Below are positions 26,425 through 34,855 of a stretch of DNA of 64,000 nt, piece after piece. The notes under the pieces were generated by a model. That model saw only the letters and a list, made by a program, of their open reading frames with translations. It was not told the DNA's origin and made no database searches. The DNA lies in contig CBDANW010000003.1 of assembly GCA_965197825.1 (NCBI GenBank), forward strand, positions 1,860,001-1,924,000, written 5' to 3'. A program made the translations under genes and the position numbers. The DNA comes from CBDANW01 sp965197825. GTDB lineage: Bacteria; Acidobacteriota; Vicinamibacteria; Marinacidobacterales; DATDRI01. Numbering within the stretch: the first letter of the stretch is position 1; every line of letters starts with the position of its first letter.

Positions 26425-26960
26425 GTGTGAGTGCCGTTGCCGAGCGCGCCGACCACGAAGCGACAAACAGATTCGACCAGCTCATTCTCTCCCTCGCGAT
26501 TCGACGTTACGACCGTCAGGCTCCCCGATGCGCTCTCTACCGTCAGACGGCACATCGTTCCTTCACCCTGAACCGAGTTCAGCGGAGGCGTCATCATGCC
26601 GCCCGACAAGCCCATCCCATGCGCCAGCTCCACGAACGCAGTCCGACTCGGAGCTATCGCGCTCACCTGCTCCGTTCCACTCCGTCCAGGCTTCTTGCTC
26701 AGGGAGCCTACTCCAGAAACCCTTCGTTGTCCTCCCTTGAGACGTTTGGCGCTCACAACCGCTCCATGAGTCTTTCGGACCTTCTTGAATCGCGCCGAAT
26801 TCAAGCGGAGATGACGGCAGATCGCGCTCGGCGTATACCGATCCAGCAGCCCCACCGCCGCATTCCACAACTCCTCCGGGATCAAACGTCCGTGTGGCTT
26901 CGACCTCCATGATTCGAACTGTTTCTCAACCTCTGAAAGTCCCGCTTTCCTCGAGCGCAT
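26421..26960 (-). CDS. IS66-associated TnpA-like protein (second IS66 type)
   Basis: 179 residues with the opening seen in IS66 accessory proteins (VEKQFESWRS ... RLIPEELWNAAVGLLDRYTP, then a helix-turn-helix AICRHLRLNSARFKKVRKT). The central part is low in similarity. A conserved C-terminal beta-rich tail is present (CRLTVESASGSLTVV). The frame is intact, but the element is truncated downstream, so it is a relic. Its 5' side runs into the plus-strand IS66 remnant at 27045. Confidence 0.6.
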   Translation of the reverse strand: MRSRKAGLSEVEKQFESWRSKPHGRLIPEELWNAAVGLLDRYTPSAICRHLRLNSARFKKVRKTHGAVVSAKRLKGGQRRVSGVGSLSKKPGRSGTEQVSAIAPSRTAFVELAHGMGLSGGMMTPPLNSVQGEGTMCRLTVESASGSLTVVTSNREGENELVESVCRFVVGALGNGTHT

Positions 26961-27044
26961 CGATTTGACCTCCTTGATGGATCTCTGCGCTCAGATTACA
27001 GATCCCACCTAGCAAGGTCACGCATTGGTACCGCAAGGACACGA

Positions 27045-27523
27045 AAAAGCTCAGAAACTGAGACTTCGTTTACGCAAGCAACGTTCGCAGCGGATCTTGA
27101 AAGCGATTCGGCAATGGGGCGAGAGCCAAAGAAGATTGCCGCGAAGCGACTTCGGCAAGGCGGTCCGCTACATGCTGGAGAGATGGGAGACACTCACGCT
27201 GTTCGCCGAAAACCCTCTCGTCTGGCTTGACAACAATCACGCCGAGCGCGCCCTGAGGGAACCTGTCGTCGGTCGCAAAAATCACTACGGCAGTCGATCG
27301 AAACGCGGAACCGACGTCGCAGCGCTGTTCTACACCCTGTGCGAGACCGCGAAGCTTCAGAACGTCGACCCCAGGGCCTACATGCTCGAAGCGGCCTACG
27401 CCGCTATCAACCAGCCAGGAACCGTGTTACTCCCCGACGCCCTACGCGACAACTCCGCTGCGTAGCTTCTCCTCCGAATCGCGACGTCCCAACCCGCTCC
27501 AGTGGGGCACGGCGAGGAGTTAC
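27045..27523 (+). mobile_element. 3' remnant of the IS66 found at 4509-6890
   Basis: From gaaaaagctcagaaactgag to the terminal ...gaggagttac, this is almost base-identical to the last 480 bp of the complete element (a few substitutions, e.g. cgt for tgt and tcg for acg). It holds the last about 140 codons of tnpC, including the catalytic Glu region NNHAERALREP, ending at 27465, plus the right inverted repeat. The right end cuts the tolC-like gene. Confidence 0.9.
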
Positions 27524-27964
27524 GTCTTGCGACCGAAACCGCGCAAGAGGGGCTGCGTGACGGTAAAGCTGAGGTTCGACGCGTTCACGCTGCCGAACGC
27601 GCTGCGGCCGAAGTCGCTGGCCGCACTCGCGGTCACCGTCGCACCATATGGAAGCAGCTTGGCGGCTTCCAAGCCGTAGCGACGATCCTGTCCAACCTGC
27701 GAGCCGAAACCACCTGCGAACGCGGGGGTTAGCTTGATATCGAAGCGCGACGCGGCGAGCCCTTGAGAGATCCGGGCACTGGAGACGGAATCGACGGTGT
27801 TCTGCAGATTCAGGTTGTGGGCCAGGGCAATGTGCACGGCCTCCTCCAGGGAGAGCACCTGGGCCTGTGAATCGCGGAAATCAAACTCCTGAGCCGGCGC
27901 TCGGCGAGGGTTCGGCAAGCAGTAGAAGTGTGACGGGGATCACGTAAATGGCTCGCTACCCCAT
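27524..27964 (-). pseudogene. TolC-like outer-membrane efflux protein, N-terminal fragment
   Basis: Residues such as LSLEEAVHIALAHNLNLQNTVDSV and LTPAFAGGFGS are typical of the first helices and strand of TolC-family channels. The 3' side is cut by the IS66 remnant (stop codon taken from the IS end). The 5' side is also damaged: a good ribosome binding site (AAGGAGG) precedes ATG 27964 followed at once by TAG, the signal peptide is readable from GTG 27943 (VIPVTLLLLAEPSPSAG), and a frameshift separates it from the mature part. Confidence 0.75.
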
Positions 27965-28157
27965 CGAAACCTCCTTGCCCCTCTAGATGCGTTACCAGGA
28001 AAACCAGCAGGCGAATTCTACCTGTTCTGAGCGTCACCTGACCAACGGGAAACGGAAGAGCCGGAAGAGAGAGATGGACGAGGGGCGTCTGGCTAACTCG
28101 ATAGCAGCAACGGGATCCATTGACGCCAGAGACCGGCGTCTGGCTCCATCTTCGCCG

Positions 28158-28992
28158 CTAATCTCTGCGGGTGATCGGCACGTACTTCACGACGCCCTTG
28201 TTGCTGAAATCCTCCAGGGTGTCTCCCTGCTTGGCTGACGTCGCATTGACTTCGAGGTTGGACGTACGCTCCGTGTCGTCGTCGAAAACCGGGTACTCGC
28301 AAGGCACCTCGGGCACGACGGCGATCGCGTAGGTACGCGTTCTCTTGGACTCGAAGCCATCGTCGATGGTCCAGATGTAGTATTCGACTCCCTTCACCTT
28401 GCTGTCGGCGATGGGCAACGTTGGGATTAACGCGCTGCGTTCGGGCGGGGATCTGCTGGCCCTTGCCAATCGTCTTACCCCCGTAGCTACTGATTAACTC
28501 GAGGCTCTTGACATGAATGGGCCGATTCCCCTCGTTGAACACCCTGACGCGCAACACGTAGGGTTGACCGGGCTGAGCGTTCAACGGGTTCACCTCGATG
28601 ATGACTTGGGCCGGAAACGTGGGCGCGCTCGTCGCCTTCCTCACTTCGACGCCCCCCACCTCGAAGCCCTTCGGCCCGTCCTGTCCACGGGGATCGGTGA
28701 ACTCGGTCTTGCTCTCCACGATGGTGCGTCTCGGAGCCACGGCGGTTTTCTGCTCGAGCTCCTGCCTGCGCTGCGCATCCAGCTCGACCTGCCGCTTCAG
28801 GCCTACCGCTTGCTGCTTTCCAGCCGCGGCGGTCGCATTCGTTGGATCAAGGTTCAGCACTCCGTCGTAAGCCACCGATCGCGCTGTCATACTCACCGAC
28901 CTCGAGGTACGCCGTACCCTGTTTCAGTTGTGCGGCTATCTGGCCTTGCCTTTGTTGCTGAGACTGCTGAGTCTGAAGCTGAGCTACCCTCA
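28158..28992 (-). pseudogene. TPR-containing protein, 5'-truncated with two frameshifts
   Basis: Three overlapping reading frames make one protein. AQLKQGTAYLEVGEYDSAI shifts near 28875 to YDGVLNLDPTNATAAAGKQQ (a TPR unit), then a spacer and a beta-rich domain (AQVIIEVNPLNAQPGQPYVL) that shifts near 28450 to SALIPTLPIADSKVKGVEYY and ends in VVKYVPITRRD. The 5' end is lost at the insertion-sequence end near 28992. No family name is recognised. It lies in the same direction as the broken tolC-like gene and may have formed an operon with it. Confidence 0.6.
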
Positions 28993-29137
28993 GAAGGTGT
29001 GGAAATAAAATAAAGGCGGAGTAACCTTCCGCGTCACGAAACACGGCCTGAAGGGGCCAACGGAAGGAGACACCGCCATGAAGGAAAAGACCGATAGCAG
29101 CTACCTCGACCTCGCTCAAGGCCGGCAGATTGCCGAA
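28993..29137 (+). mobile_element. Insertion-sequence 5'-end fragment (IS256-like leader)
   Basis: The leader gtggaaataaaataaaggcgg...taacct resembles the leader of the IS256 piece at 7909 (gtggaaataagaatggcgtaacct) and ends in GGAAGGAG plus an ATG at 29078 opening MKEKTDSSYLDLAQGRQIAE. About 20 codons later the sequence becomes a membrane protein. The family is assigned only through the shared leader. Confidence 0.4.
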
Positions 29138-29938
29138 ACCGGTCCGCTCACGCCCCCCGATACGCTGTTGCGCCCGGCGAGTCCGAGTGAAACGAGCGGC
29201 TGGCTGGGAAGCTGGTTACTTTTTCTAGTCCATCGCGCCGGCGGCGAGCGCAGCCTGCAATTACTCGGCACCTTTTGCTTGGCAGCCGGAACGCTACTCC
29301 TCTATTTCGTAAGCCCGGGCGGCACCGGTTTTGCGGCGGCCGCGGCGGCGGCATCGTTGGCTGGGAGCACGCTCGGCATCTCCACCTCTCTTTTTTCCTG
29401 GCCGCTGGTGGCGTTGGTGGTCTTCTGCTGGAGCACGCTGCGACCGAAGAGCAAGTGGTGGTTGCTTCTCCTGCTCCTTCCGCTAGGCGCATGGCCTTTT
29501 CTGAATCGCGAGTCGATGGTGGGATTCGCTCTAGCGGCGCTGGCCCTATTGCACGTCGCTCGTTGGAGCGATTCGCCTCACGCGTCGCCAGGAAAACACA
29601 AAAGGACGCTTGATTGCTTTTCAAGAGCCGTTGCTCTTCGGCGCGGTTGGAGCTGCCGCGGTAATGCTCGTGATCCTGACGTCGCCCCAGCAGCAATTCG
29701 TCGGGAACCCTTTCAGCGAGGCCGTGCTTCTACAGGAAGCAGGAAGCCAACGGTGGCAGGGAGCGACTTTCCGCGGAGACGCACTGTACTTCCTGTTGGC
29801 AACCATCACCGGAGTGCTCGCACTGACGGCGCCGCCTCTCGCCATGCCGTTTGAAGCCCTGGCAACCGCCGGGTTCCTGCTCCTCTCCCTTTTTTCGCGG
29901 CACTTCGTCACGTTTTTTGCAGCCGTTGCCGTGCCTCC
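29138..29938 (+). pseudogene. Polytopic membrane protein, broken at both ends
   Basis: At least eight hydrophobic helices (LQLLGTFCLAAGTLLLYFV; LFSWPLVALVVFCW; WWLLLLLLPLGAWPF; ALYFLLATITGVLAL; FVTFFAAVAVPP). A frameshift near 29605 joins LHVARWSDSPHASPGKHK to IAFQEPLLFGAVGAAAV. Its 5' part is replaced by an IS fragment and its 3' part by the IS256 C-terminal half. The helix-loop pattern recalls large envelope proteins whose C termini carry TPRs, and the TPR tail at 31550-31969 on the other side of the IS may be its 3' end. Function unknown. Confidence 0.5.
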
Positions 29939-30236
29939 GGCGTGTCGCGCACTCGCGGCGCCCCTTCGTGAAGGGATGGAAGAGACACTCACGGTCGTGA
30001 AGCTCGCGCTGCCCGCCTTACTTCGCCAGTCTCTTGCCACGACGAACGCCATTGAGAATCTCAACGGAACCATTCGCAGAGTATCGAGAAACGTCAAGCA
30101 TTGGAAGAGTCCTTCCATGGTTCGCCGATGGACCGCTCTTGGCGTCGTCACCGCGCAGAAAAAGTTCCGGCGTATCTGACCCTGCCCGGGTTTTGTGGAC
30201 ATCAACCGAGGCGCGACAATGCGCCTGGAGGCGTCC

Positions 30237-30533
30237 ATGGGAGAACGACGACGCAGGAAGTTCACGGGGGAGTTCAAGAAGGAAGCGGTCCGGCTGTTCA
30301 GGGAGGGCGAGGGCAGCATCGGCCAGGTCGCTAAGGAACTGGACCTGACGGAATCGGCCCTTCGAAACTGGGTGAAACAATACAAAGTTGATCACGGTGA
30401 AGGTCCACGCGAGGCTCTGACGACGGCGGAACGTGATGAGCTCCGTTCGCTACGGCGTCGAGTGCGTACGTTGGAGCAAGAGCGAGAAATATTAAAAAAG
30501 GCGGCGGCCTTCTTCGCGAAGGAAAGCGAATGA
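30237..30533 (+). CDS. IS3 OrfA (helix-turn-helix)
   Basis: A 98-residue OrfA: KFTGEFKKEAVRLFREGEGS and the helix-turn-helix (QVAKELDLTESALRNWVKQYK), then a leucine-zipper coiled coil (LRSLRRRVRTLEQEREILKK). ATG 30237 is chosen because GGAGG lies 6 nt upstream. Two earlier in-frame starts exist. Near its end attaaaaaagg contains the A6G slippery motif, and orfB lies in the -1 frame with no stop between, so a -1 frameshift could give OrfAB. Confidence 0.88.
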   Translation: MGERRRRKFTGEFKKEAVRLFREGEGSIGQVAKELDLTESALRNWVKQYKVDHGEGPREALTTAERDELRSLRRRVRTLEQEREILKKAAAFFAKESE

Positions 30534-31408
30534 GATTCAAATTCATTCACGCGGAGCGGGCCAACTACCCGGTGCGGGTGATGTGCCGAGTTCTGAGGGT
30601 ATCGACCAGCGGCTACTACGCTCAGATGAAGCGCGCGCCCAGCAAGCGACAGTGTGAGGATGGGAAGCTGAAGCTGCGCATCCAAGCGATCCACGCCCAT
30701 AGCCGTGGTACCTACGGCAGGGAGCGTGTACGTCGCCAGCTTGACGGGGAGAACGTCGAGATAGGCAAGCAGCGAGTGGCACGGCTGATGCGTGAGATGG
30801 GCCTGCAGGGTCTGCCCAGCAAGCGTTTTCGCCGCACGACCGACAGCAAGCACGATCGCCCCATCGCACCCAACGTGCTCGGCCGGAACTTCGAAGCCGA
30901 ACGACCGAACCAGTTCTGGGTGACGGACATAACCTACATCCGGACTTGGGAAGGCTGGCTCTACTTGGCGGTCATCCTCGATCTGTTCTCGCGTCGTGTC
31001 GTAGGCTGGGCGATGCAGCCCCACCTGCGCGCGGAGCTTGCTCTCGAGGCGCTTCACATGGCCTTGGGGCGCCGCCTGCCGGAAAGTGGCTTGGTGCATC
31101 ATTCAGACCGTGGTACTCAATACGCGGCTGCGACCTACCAGGCCGTGCTCGATGAGTACGGCATCGTGTGCTCGATGAGCCGCAAGGGTGATTGCTGGGA
31201 CAACGCCGTGACCGAGAGCTTCTTAGGCACGCTCAAGACCGAGCTCCTCCACCGATGTAGTTGGCCAACACGACGTATGGCCAAAGACGCGGTCGCGAGC
31301 TACATCGAGGGGTTCTACAATCCGTATCGACTCCACTCGTCACTCGATTACAACAGCCCGATGGTGTTCGAACGGATTCATGACCTCAAAACGGCTCATG
31401 CGAGATAA
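30530..31408 (+). CDS. IS3 OrfB transposase (DDE integrase domain)
   Basis: 292 residues with an rve-type core: first Asp in FWVTDITYIRTWEGWLYLAV, second in VHHSDRGTQYA, Glu in CWDNAVTESFLGTLKTELL. The N-terminal YPVRVMCRVLRVSTSGYYA stretch is the usual OrfB opening. It starts at ATG overlapping the orfA stop. It can be made alone or fused to OrfA through the A6G site. Confidence 0.93.
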   Translation: MRFKFIHAERANYPVRVMCRVLRVSTSGYYAQMKRAPSKRQCEDGKLKLRIQAIHAHSRGTYGRERVRRQLDGENVEIGKQRVARLMREMGLQGLPSKRFRRTTDSKHDRPIAPNVLGRNFEAERPNQFWVTDITYIRTWEGWLYLAVILDLFSRRVVGWAMQPHLRAELALEALHMALGRRLPESGLVHHSDRGTQYAAATYQAVLDEYGIVCSMSRKGDCWDNAVTESFLGTLKTELLHRCSWPTRRMAKDAVASYIEGFYNPYRLHSSLDYNSPMVFERIHDLKTAHAR

Positions 31409-31549
31409 TCAACCTTTCCACTTTTCCTGGGCAAGGTCAATCAAAGGCTATCGCCATATGGGCGCTCTCGTTCACGCGCTTAGAAACAAACAGAAATCTC
31501 TTGACAGCGATGAGTTTGCTGCCTAAGAGTATTCACAGGTGCCGCCGCT

Positions 31550-31969
31550 ACCCGACCAAATTCAACAGCGGCCGGGACATCCCCGACGCTCGACGCGATG
31601 GTCGAATCTAGGACGTCGGCCTTTCTCACCATGGCTCGAGAAAGACGCGAGGCCCTCGATTTCGCGGGAGAGGCTGCGCTCTACGAACAGGCGCTCGAGG
31701 TAAGTCGGGAGGACCCGGCGCTTCTCTGGAGCCTCGCGATGATCTTGCTCACCGACGAACGTCTGCCGGAAGCAACGAACGTGCTGCGTGCGCTGCTCGA
31801 CGTGGCGCCGCGAAACACAGAAGCGCGTCTCACTCTGGGCGTTTTGTGTATCGAAGAGCCTTCATGCACGCCGGATGAGGCGAGGGTGCATTTGGAGGCT
31901 TTCCTCGAGCTCGCTCCGGACGACATCAATATGGAGCTCGCGGAGCAGCGGCTCGAGAGCCTCGAGTAA
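31550..31969 (+). pseudogene. TPR protein tail, 5' end lost at the IS256 junction
   Basis: The frame is open from the IS256 end (about 31550) through ATG 31598 to TAA 31967-31969. It contains two to three TPR-like units (AALYEQALEVSREDPALLWS; ATNVLRALLDVAPRNTEARL; HLEAFLELAPDD). The frame continues upstream of the ATG without a stop (NSTAAGTSPTLDA), suggesting it is the 3' end of a longer gene, possibly the membrane protein at 29138-29938. It could also be expressed from ATG 31598 as a 123-residue protein. Confidence 0.6.
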
Positions 31970-31975
31970 GGGCCT

Positions 31976-33654
31976 TTATTTCATTCGAGCGCCGGATTCC
32001 TCCACGGCGAAAACCCAACCCACGACTTTACCCGGCTGGATCTCGCCGGCTGCCTGCCAGAAAGCCCGGTCCCGGAGGAAACGAGAGCTCGTATCGGCCG
32101 GAGGAACGGCGGCCACTTCTTTTTCGATCGTTCGAAAACGCTTCAACCAGCGCCGCATGTTCTTGGGCCTCAGATCCACCCATCCAGCTTCGACCCAAAT
32201 CTCCAAGCGCTCCGGCGTCACGCGATAGGAATCCTTTTCCGTCACCGCCGCCGGCACCTTGACTTCCGGCCCTCGCAGGAGGCGCCCGTCGGGAAACAGA
32301 ATCGGGATTCCAATGGAAATGATCTCCATGCGGAGATCGGGGTTGGCGGCGAGATCGGAAGCCAAGCTCTCCGAAATCCGCGCTGCACGGGTTTCCAAGA
32401 CCGCGGACATCGTGACGAAACTCCTTCGCAAGAGATGGGCCTCGAAGAGCAACTTCGACAGACGAGGCGGCCCCAACATCTCGAACGCCACACTCGACAC
32501 CCCGTGCTCTTTCTCGAGCGCGATCATTTTCTCCATCGCCCAGTGGCGCATGAGACCGGCACGGTAGGTAGGCCCGAGCGTCGCATTGTCGAGCGCGTTG
32601 ATAATGTCGTGCCCCGTGCTACCCCCTTTGATCTCGTAGACGGAAAAATCGGCAATTTCTTCCGGAGTCACGAACTCCATCTGCTCCGCGGTGGTCAGGG
32701 TGCTGAACTCTTCGAGCGAGAAGATCCCGTTCTCGCCAGTGTCGATGAAGACGGACTGCAAAGGGCGACCGACCAGCTTCCGGAATCGCGCATCTCGTGG
32801 CGAGAAGGCCCGACCGAGACGTTGGGCCGATTCCATCGGCGCATCGTTCAACTCGATAGGACGTCCCCGGATGGCAACGTCACCGAATGCAACTTGCTTC
32901 CAGGCGATGGCCGCGGTCGGCTTGATCTCTCTCACGATCGGCCCGTCGGGCGTCCGCGCCATCAGAAATAGCAGTAGGCTGTGAGCACCCGCAACCGCGG
33001 ACTTCGACAAGAGCACCCGGCTCGGTCTCTCCTCGGAATGGGTATAAGGAATATTGAGCCCCATGCCGCCCGTTCCCGATGTCCCAATCTTCAGATAGAG
33101 TTTCGTCCCCGCCTTCGCCATTGACTGGTAGATAACCTGAATGTGGCGGATGAGCTGAGGTACGCAGTTGGCGCTTAACAGATCCTCGAGGCACTCCTCC
33201 ACGTTCTTGCCCGTCTGCAAGGCCTCGAAGGCGAGCTGAGAGGTTCGATAGACGTCCTGATAGGCGATCGCGGTCGCCGTGTTGACCGCGTCGACGACCA
33301 CCTCGGGCTTGAAACGCCAGATGACCCGATGAGAAAGTAGCGCTTCAACAAAGGCTCGTCGAGCTGCGCGATGAGGGACTGCATGCGCTCTCGCTTCCAG
33401 CTCGATCTGGACCGGATCTCGCCGGCGGACTTGTCCTTGAAGCGCGTCAAGGCGAAGATATCGCCCCACTGCAGCACGAGCTTTGTCCTCCCTACGAAAG
33501 GCCGGAGCTCGGCCGCCGCGGCGACGGATTCGTCCCGGGTGAGAGAGAGCAGGATCATCCTGTGGGGCCGTTCCTCCAAGAGCCGGCGGGCGAGCGCCGT
33601 CCCCACCATGCCTCCCCCGCCGAGCAGTAGTACCGTCTTCCCGCGGATCTCCAT
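31976..33654 (-). CDS. Rossmann-fold NAD(P)-binding protein of unknown function, one frameshift
   Basis: The N terminus (VLLLGGGGMVGTALARRLLE) is a nucleotide-binding Rossmann loop of the extended SDR/epimerase type. The frame changes near 33335 (LKRYFL to HRVIWRFKPEVVVDAVNTAT), after which about 450 residues run on with SGTGGMGLNIPYTHSEE, GGSTGHDIINALDNATLGP and a C-terminal region. Together about 560 residues. ATG 33654 follows AAGGAGGGG. I do not recognise a characterised member. The protein ends convergent with the TPR tail and starts divergent from lpxD. Confidence 0.7.
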
Positions 33655-33714
33655 GGAATCCCCTCCTTAGGGCCCCCGAAATCCCTTTATACCCCGAACC
33701 AACTGCCGGTCGCT

Positions 33715-33743
33715 TTGACTTCACGATCCCGTTTTCTTAGAAT
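33715..33743 (+). promoter_or_regulatory. Sigma-70 promoter for lpxD
   Basis: TTGACT (33715-33720), 17-nt spacer, TAGAAT (33738-33743): five of six and five of six consensus bases with ideal spacing. The start point would be about 33750, giving a 34-nt leader to the TTG at 33784. This argues against the longer lpxD start at 33715, which is the -35 box itself. Confidence 0.65.
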
Positions 33744-33783
33744 TGCCTCTCGGACTCGCAAGACGAACGAAAGAGAAACACAT

Positions 33784-34821
33784 TTGAAGAGCCGGCGGTC
33801 CTTCCGCGTCGACGAGTTGGCCAAGCAGGCCAGAGGGAGCCTGATCGGCGACGGAAGCGTCGAGATCACAGGCGTCGCCTCACTAGCCGAGGCGGGACCC
33901 AAGGATCTTAGTTTCTTCGCCAGCGACAAGTACTCCGACGCGCTCGCCAAAACGCGCGCCGGTGCTCTGCTCACCGCCAAACAAGTCCCGATGCTCAAGA
34001 TTCCGCAGATCGTATTGCCCGATCCGTTTCTCGGCATCAACAGTCTCATCGATCTCTTTCATCCTCCCGATGGGGCGAAGCCTCCTACCGGCATCGATCC
34101 GCAAGCCAAAGTGTCGGACTCTGCCCGGATCGGAGAAGGAGCTTCGATCGGCCCGTTTGTTTTCGTGGGCGAAGGAGCTTCGATCGGCGCCCGCACCGTG
34201 ATCCACAGCGGCGCCTACATCGGCCCGAAAGTCCACCTGGGTGATAAGGTGGTAGTCTGGCCCAACGTCGTGATCCGCGAGGGCTCGGTGATTGGCTCGC
34301 GCGTCACGATCCACGCCGGTGCGGTGATCGGAGCAGACGGTTTTGGGTTCGCCAGACGAAACGGGAGCTTCATCAAGCTGCGACACGTGGGTATCGTGCT
34401 CATCGAGGACGATGTCGAGATCGGCGCGAACACAACTATCGACCGGGCCAATTTTGGACGCACTTTGATCCGGCGCGGCGTGCGGCTCGATAATCTCGTT
34501 CATATCGGCCACAACGTGGAAATCGACGAAGATACGGTGATGGCCGCGCAGTGTGGCGTGTCCGGCAGCACCGTCATCGGCAAGCGGGTCATGATGGGCG
34601 GCCAGGTCGGCATGGCGGATCACGTGAAAATAGGCGACGACAGCATTGTCATCGCTCAGTCGGGCGTGATCGGTGACGTTCCCGCACGCGCCAAGGTATC
34701 TGGTTACCCGGCCCGCCCACATCGAGAGGTCTTGCGTGCGCAAGCCGAAATGAGAGGACTCGCTCGCTTAAAAGCGAAACTTCGCGCCATCGAGGAGAAA
34801 CTCAGCCGCCTGCTCGGCTAG
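33784..34821 (+). CDS. lpxD: UDP-3-O-acylglucosamine N-acyltransferase LpxD
   Basis: 345 residues. It adds the N-linked hydroxyacyl chain in the third step of lipid A synthesis, using acyl-ACP. The N-terminal uridine-binding domain (GVASLAEAGPKDLSFFASDKY) precedes a long left-handed beta-helix of hexapeptide repeats (SARIGEGASIGPFVFVGEGA). The catalytic His lies in LVHIGHNVEI and the acyl-binding region in ADGFGFA. The C-terminal helix (LARLKAKLRAIEEKLSRL) is standard. It is a marker for an LPS-bearing outer membrane. It stands alone, apart from lpxA/fabZ, which are its usual neighbours. Confidence 0.93.
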   Translation: MKSRRSFRVDELAKQARGSLIGDGSVEITGVASLAEAGPKDLSFFASDKYSDALAKTRAGALLTAKQVPMLKIPQIVLPDPFLGINSLIDLFHPPDGAKPPTGIDPQAKVSDSARIGEGASIGPFVFVGEGASIGARTVIHSGAYIGPKVHLGDKVVVWPNVVIREGSVIGSRVTIHAGAVIGADGFGFARRNGSFIKLRHVGIVLIEDDVEIGANTTIDRANFGRTLIRRGVRLDNLVHIGHNVEIDEDTVMAAQCGVSGSTVIGKRVMMGGQVGMADHVKIGDDSIVIAQSGVIGDVPARAKVSGYPARPHREVLRAQAEMRGLARLKAKLRAIEEKLSRLLG

Positions 34822-34855
34822 ATCAAGCTGAGCCGAGTCGAAGGCGAGATGTCAC

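Larger units (their letters stand above)
30177..31439 (+). mobile_element. Complete IS3-family insertion sequence
   Basis: 1,263 bp. Inverted ends tgaccctgcccgggttttgtgg (left) and tgaccttgcccaggaaaagtgg (reverse complement of right), and a 3-bp target repeat atc at 30174-30176 and 31440-31442. Two overlapping genes, orfA and orfB, are present. It is inserted into the IS256 transposase C terminus. Both genes are intact, so it looks recent. Confidence 0.92.
29940..31527 (+). pseudogene. IS256 transposase C-terminal part, interrupted by IS3
   Basis: LREGMEETLTVVKLALPALL, SLATTNAIENLNGTIRRVSR and VRRWTALGVVTAQKKFRRI are the hallmark C-terminal segments of IS256 transposases. The apparent stop after FRRI (30177) belongs to the IS3 end. 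Removing 30177-31439 and one atc repeat continues the frame as KGYRHMGALVHALRNKQKSL, ending in DEFAA and TAA at 31525-31527. This reconstruction proves the nested insertion. Confidence 0.85.
29940..31545 (+). mobile_element. IS256-family 3'-half, split by an IS3 element
   Basis: It begins near 29940 within a transposase (LREGMEETLTVVKLALP) and runs to its stop at 31527, then about 18 nt of terminal sequence. The IS3 at 30177-31439 lies inside it. The 5' half of this IS256 is absent. N-terminal fragments of related elements occur at 7909 and possibly at 28993. Confidence 0.7.

Noticed and set aside
26001..26912. Long plus-strand ORF opposite the ADP-ribosylglycohydrolase start and IS66 tnpA
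   Set aside because: Low-complexity Arg/Ser/Pro-rich antisense shadow with no homology and no ribosome binding site.
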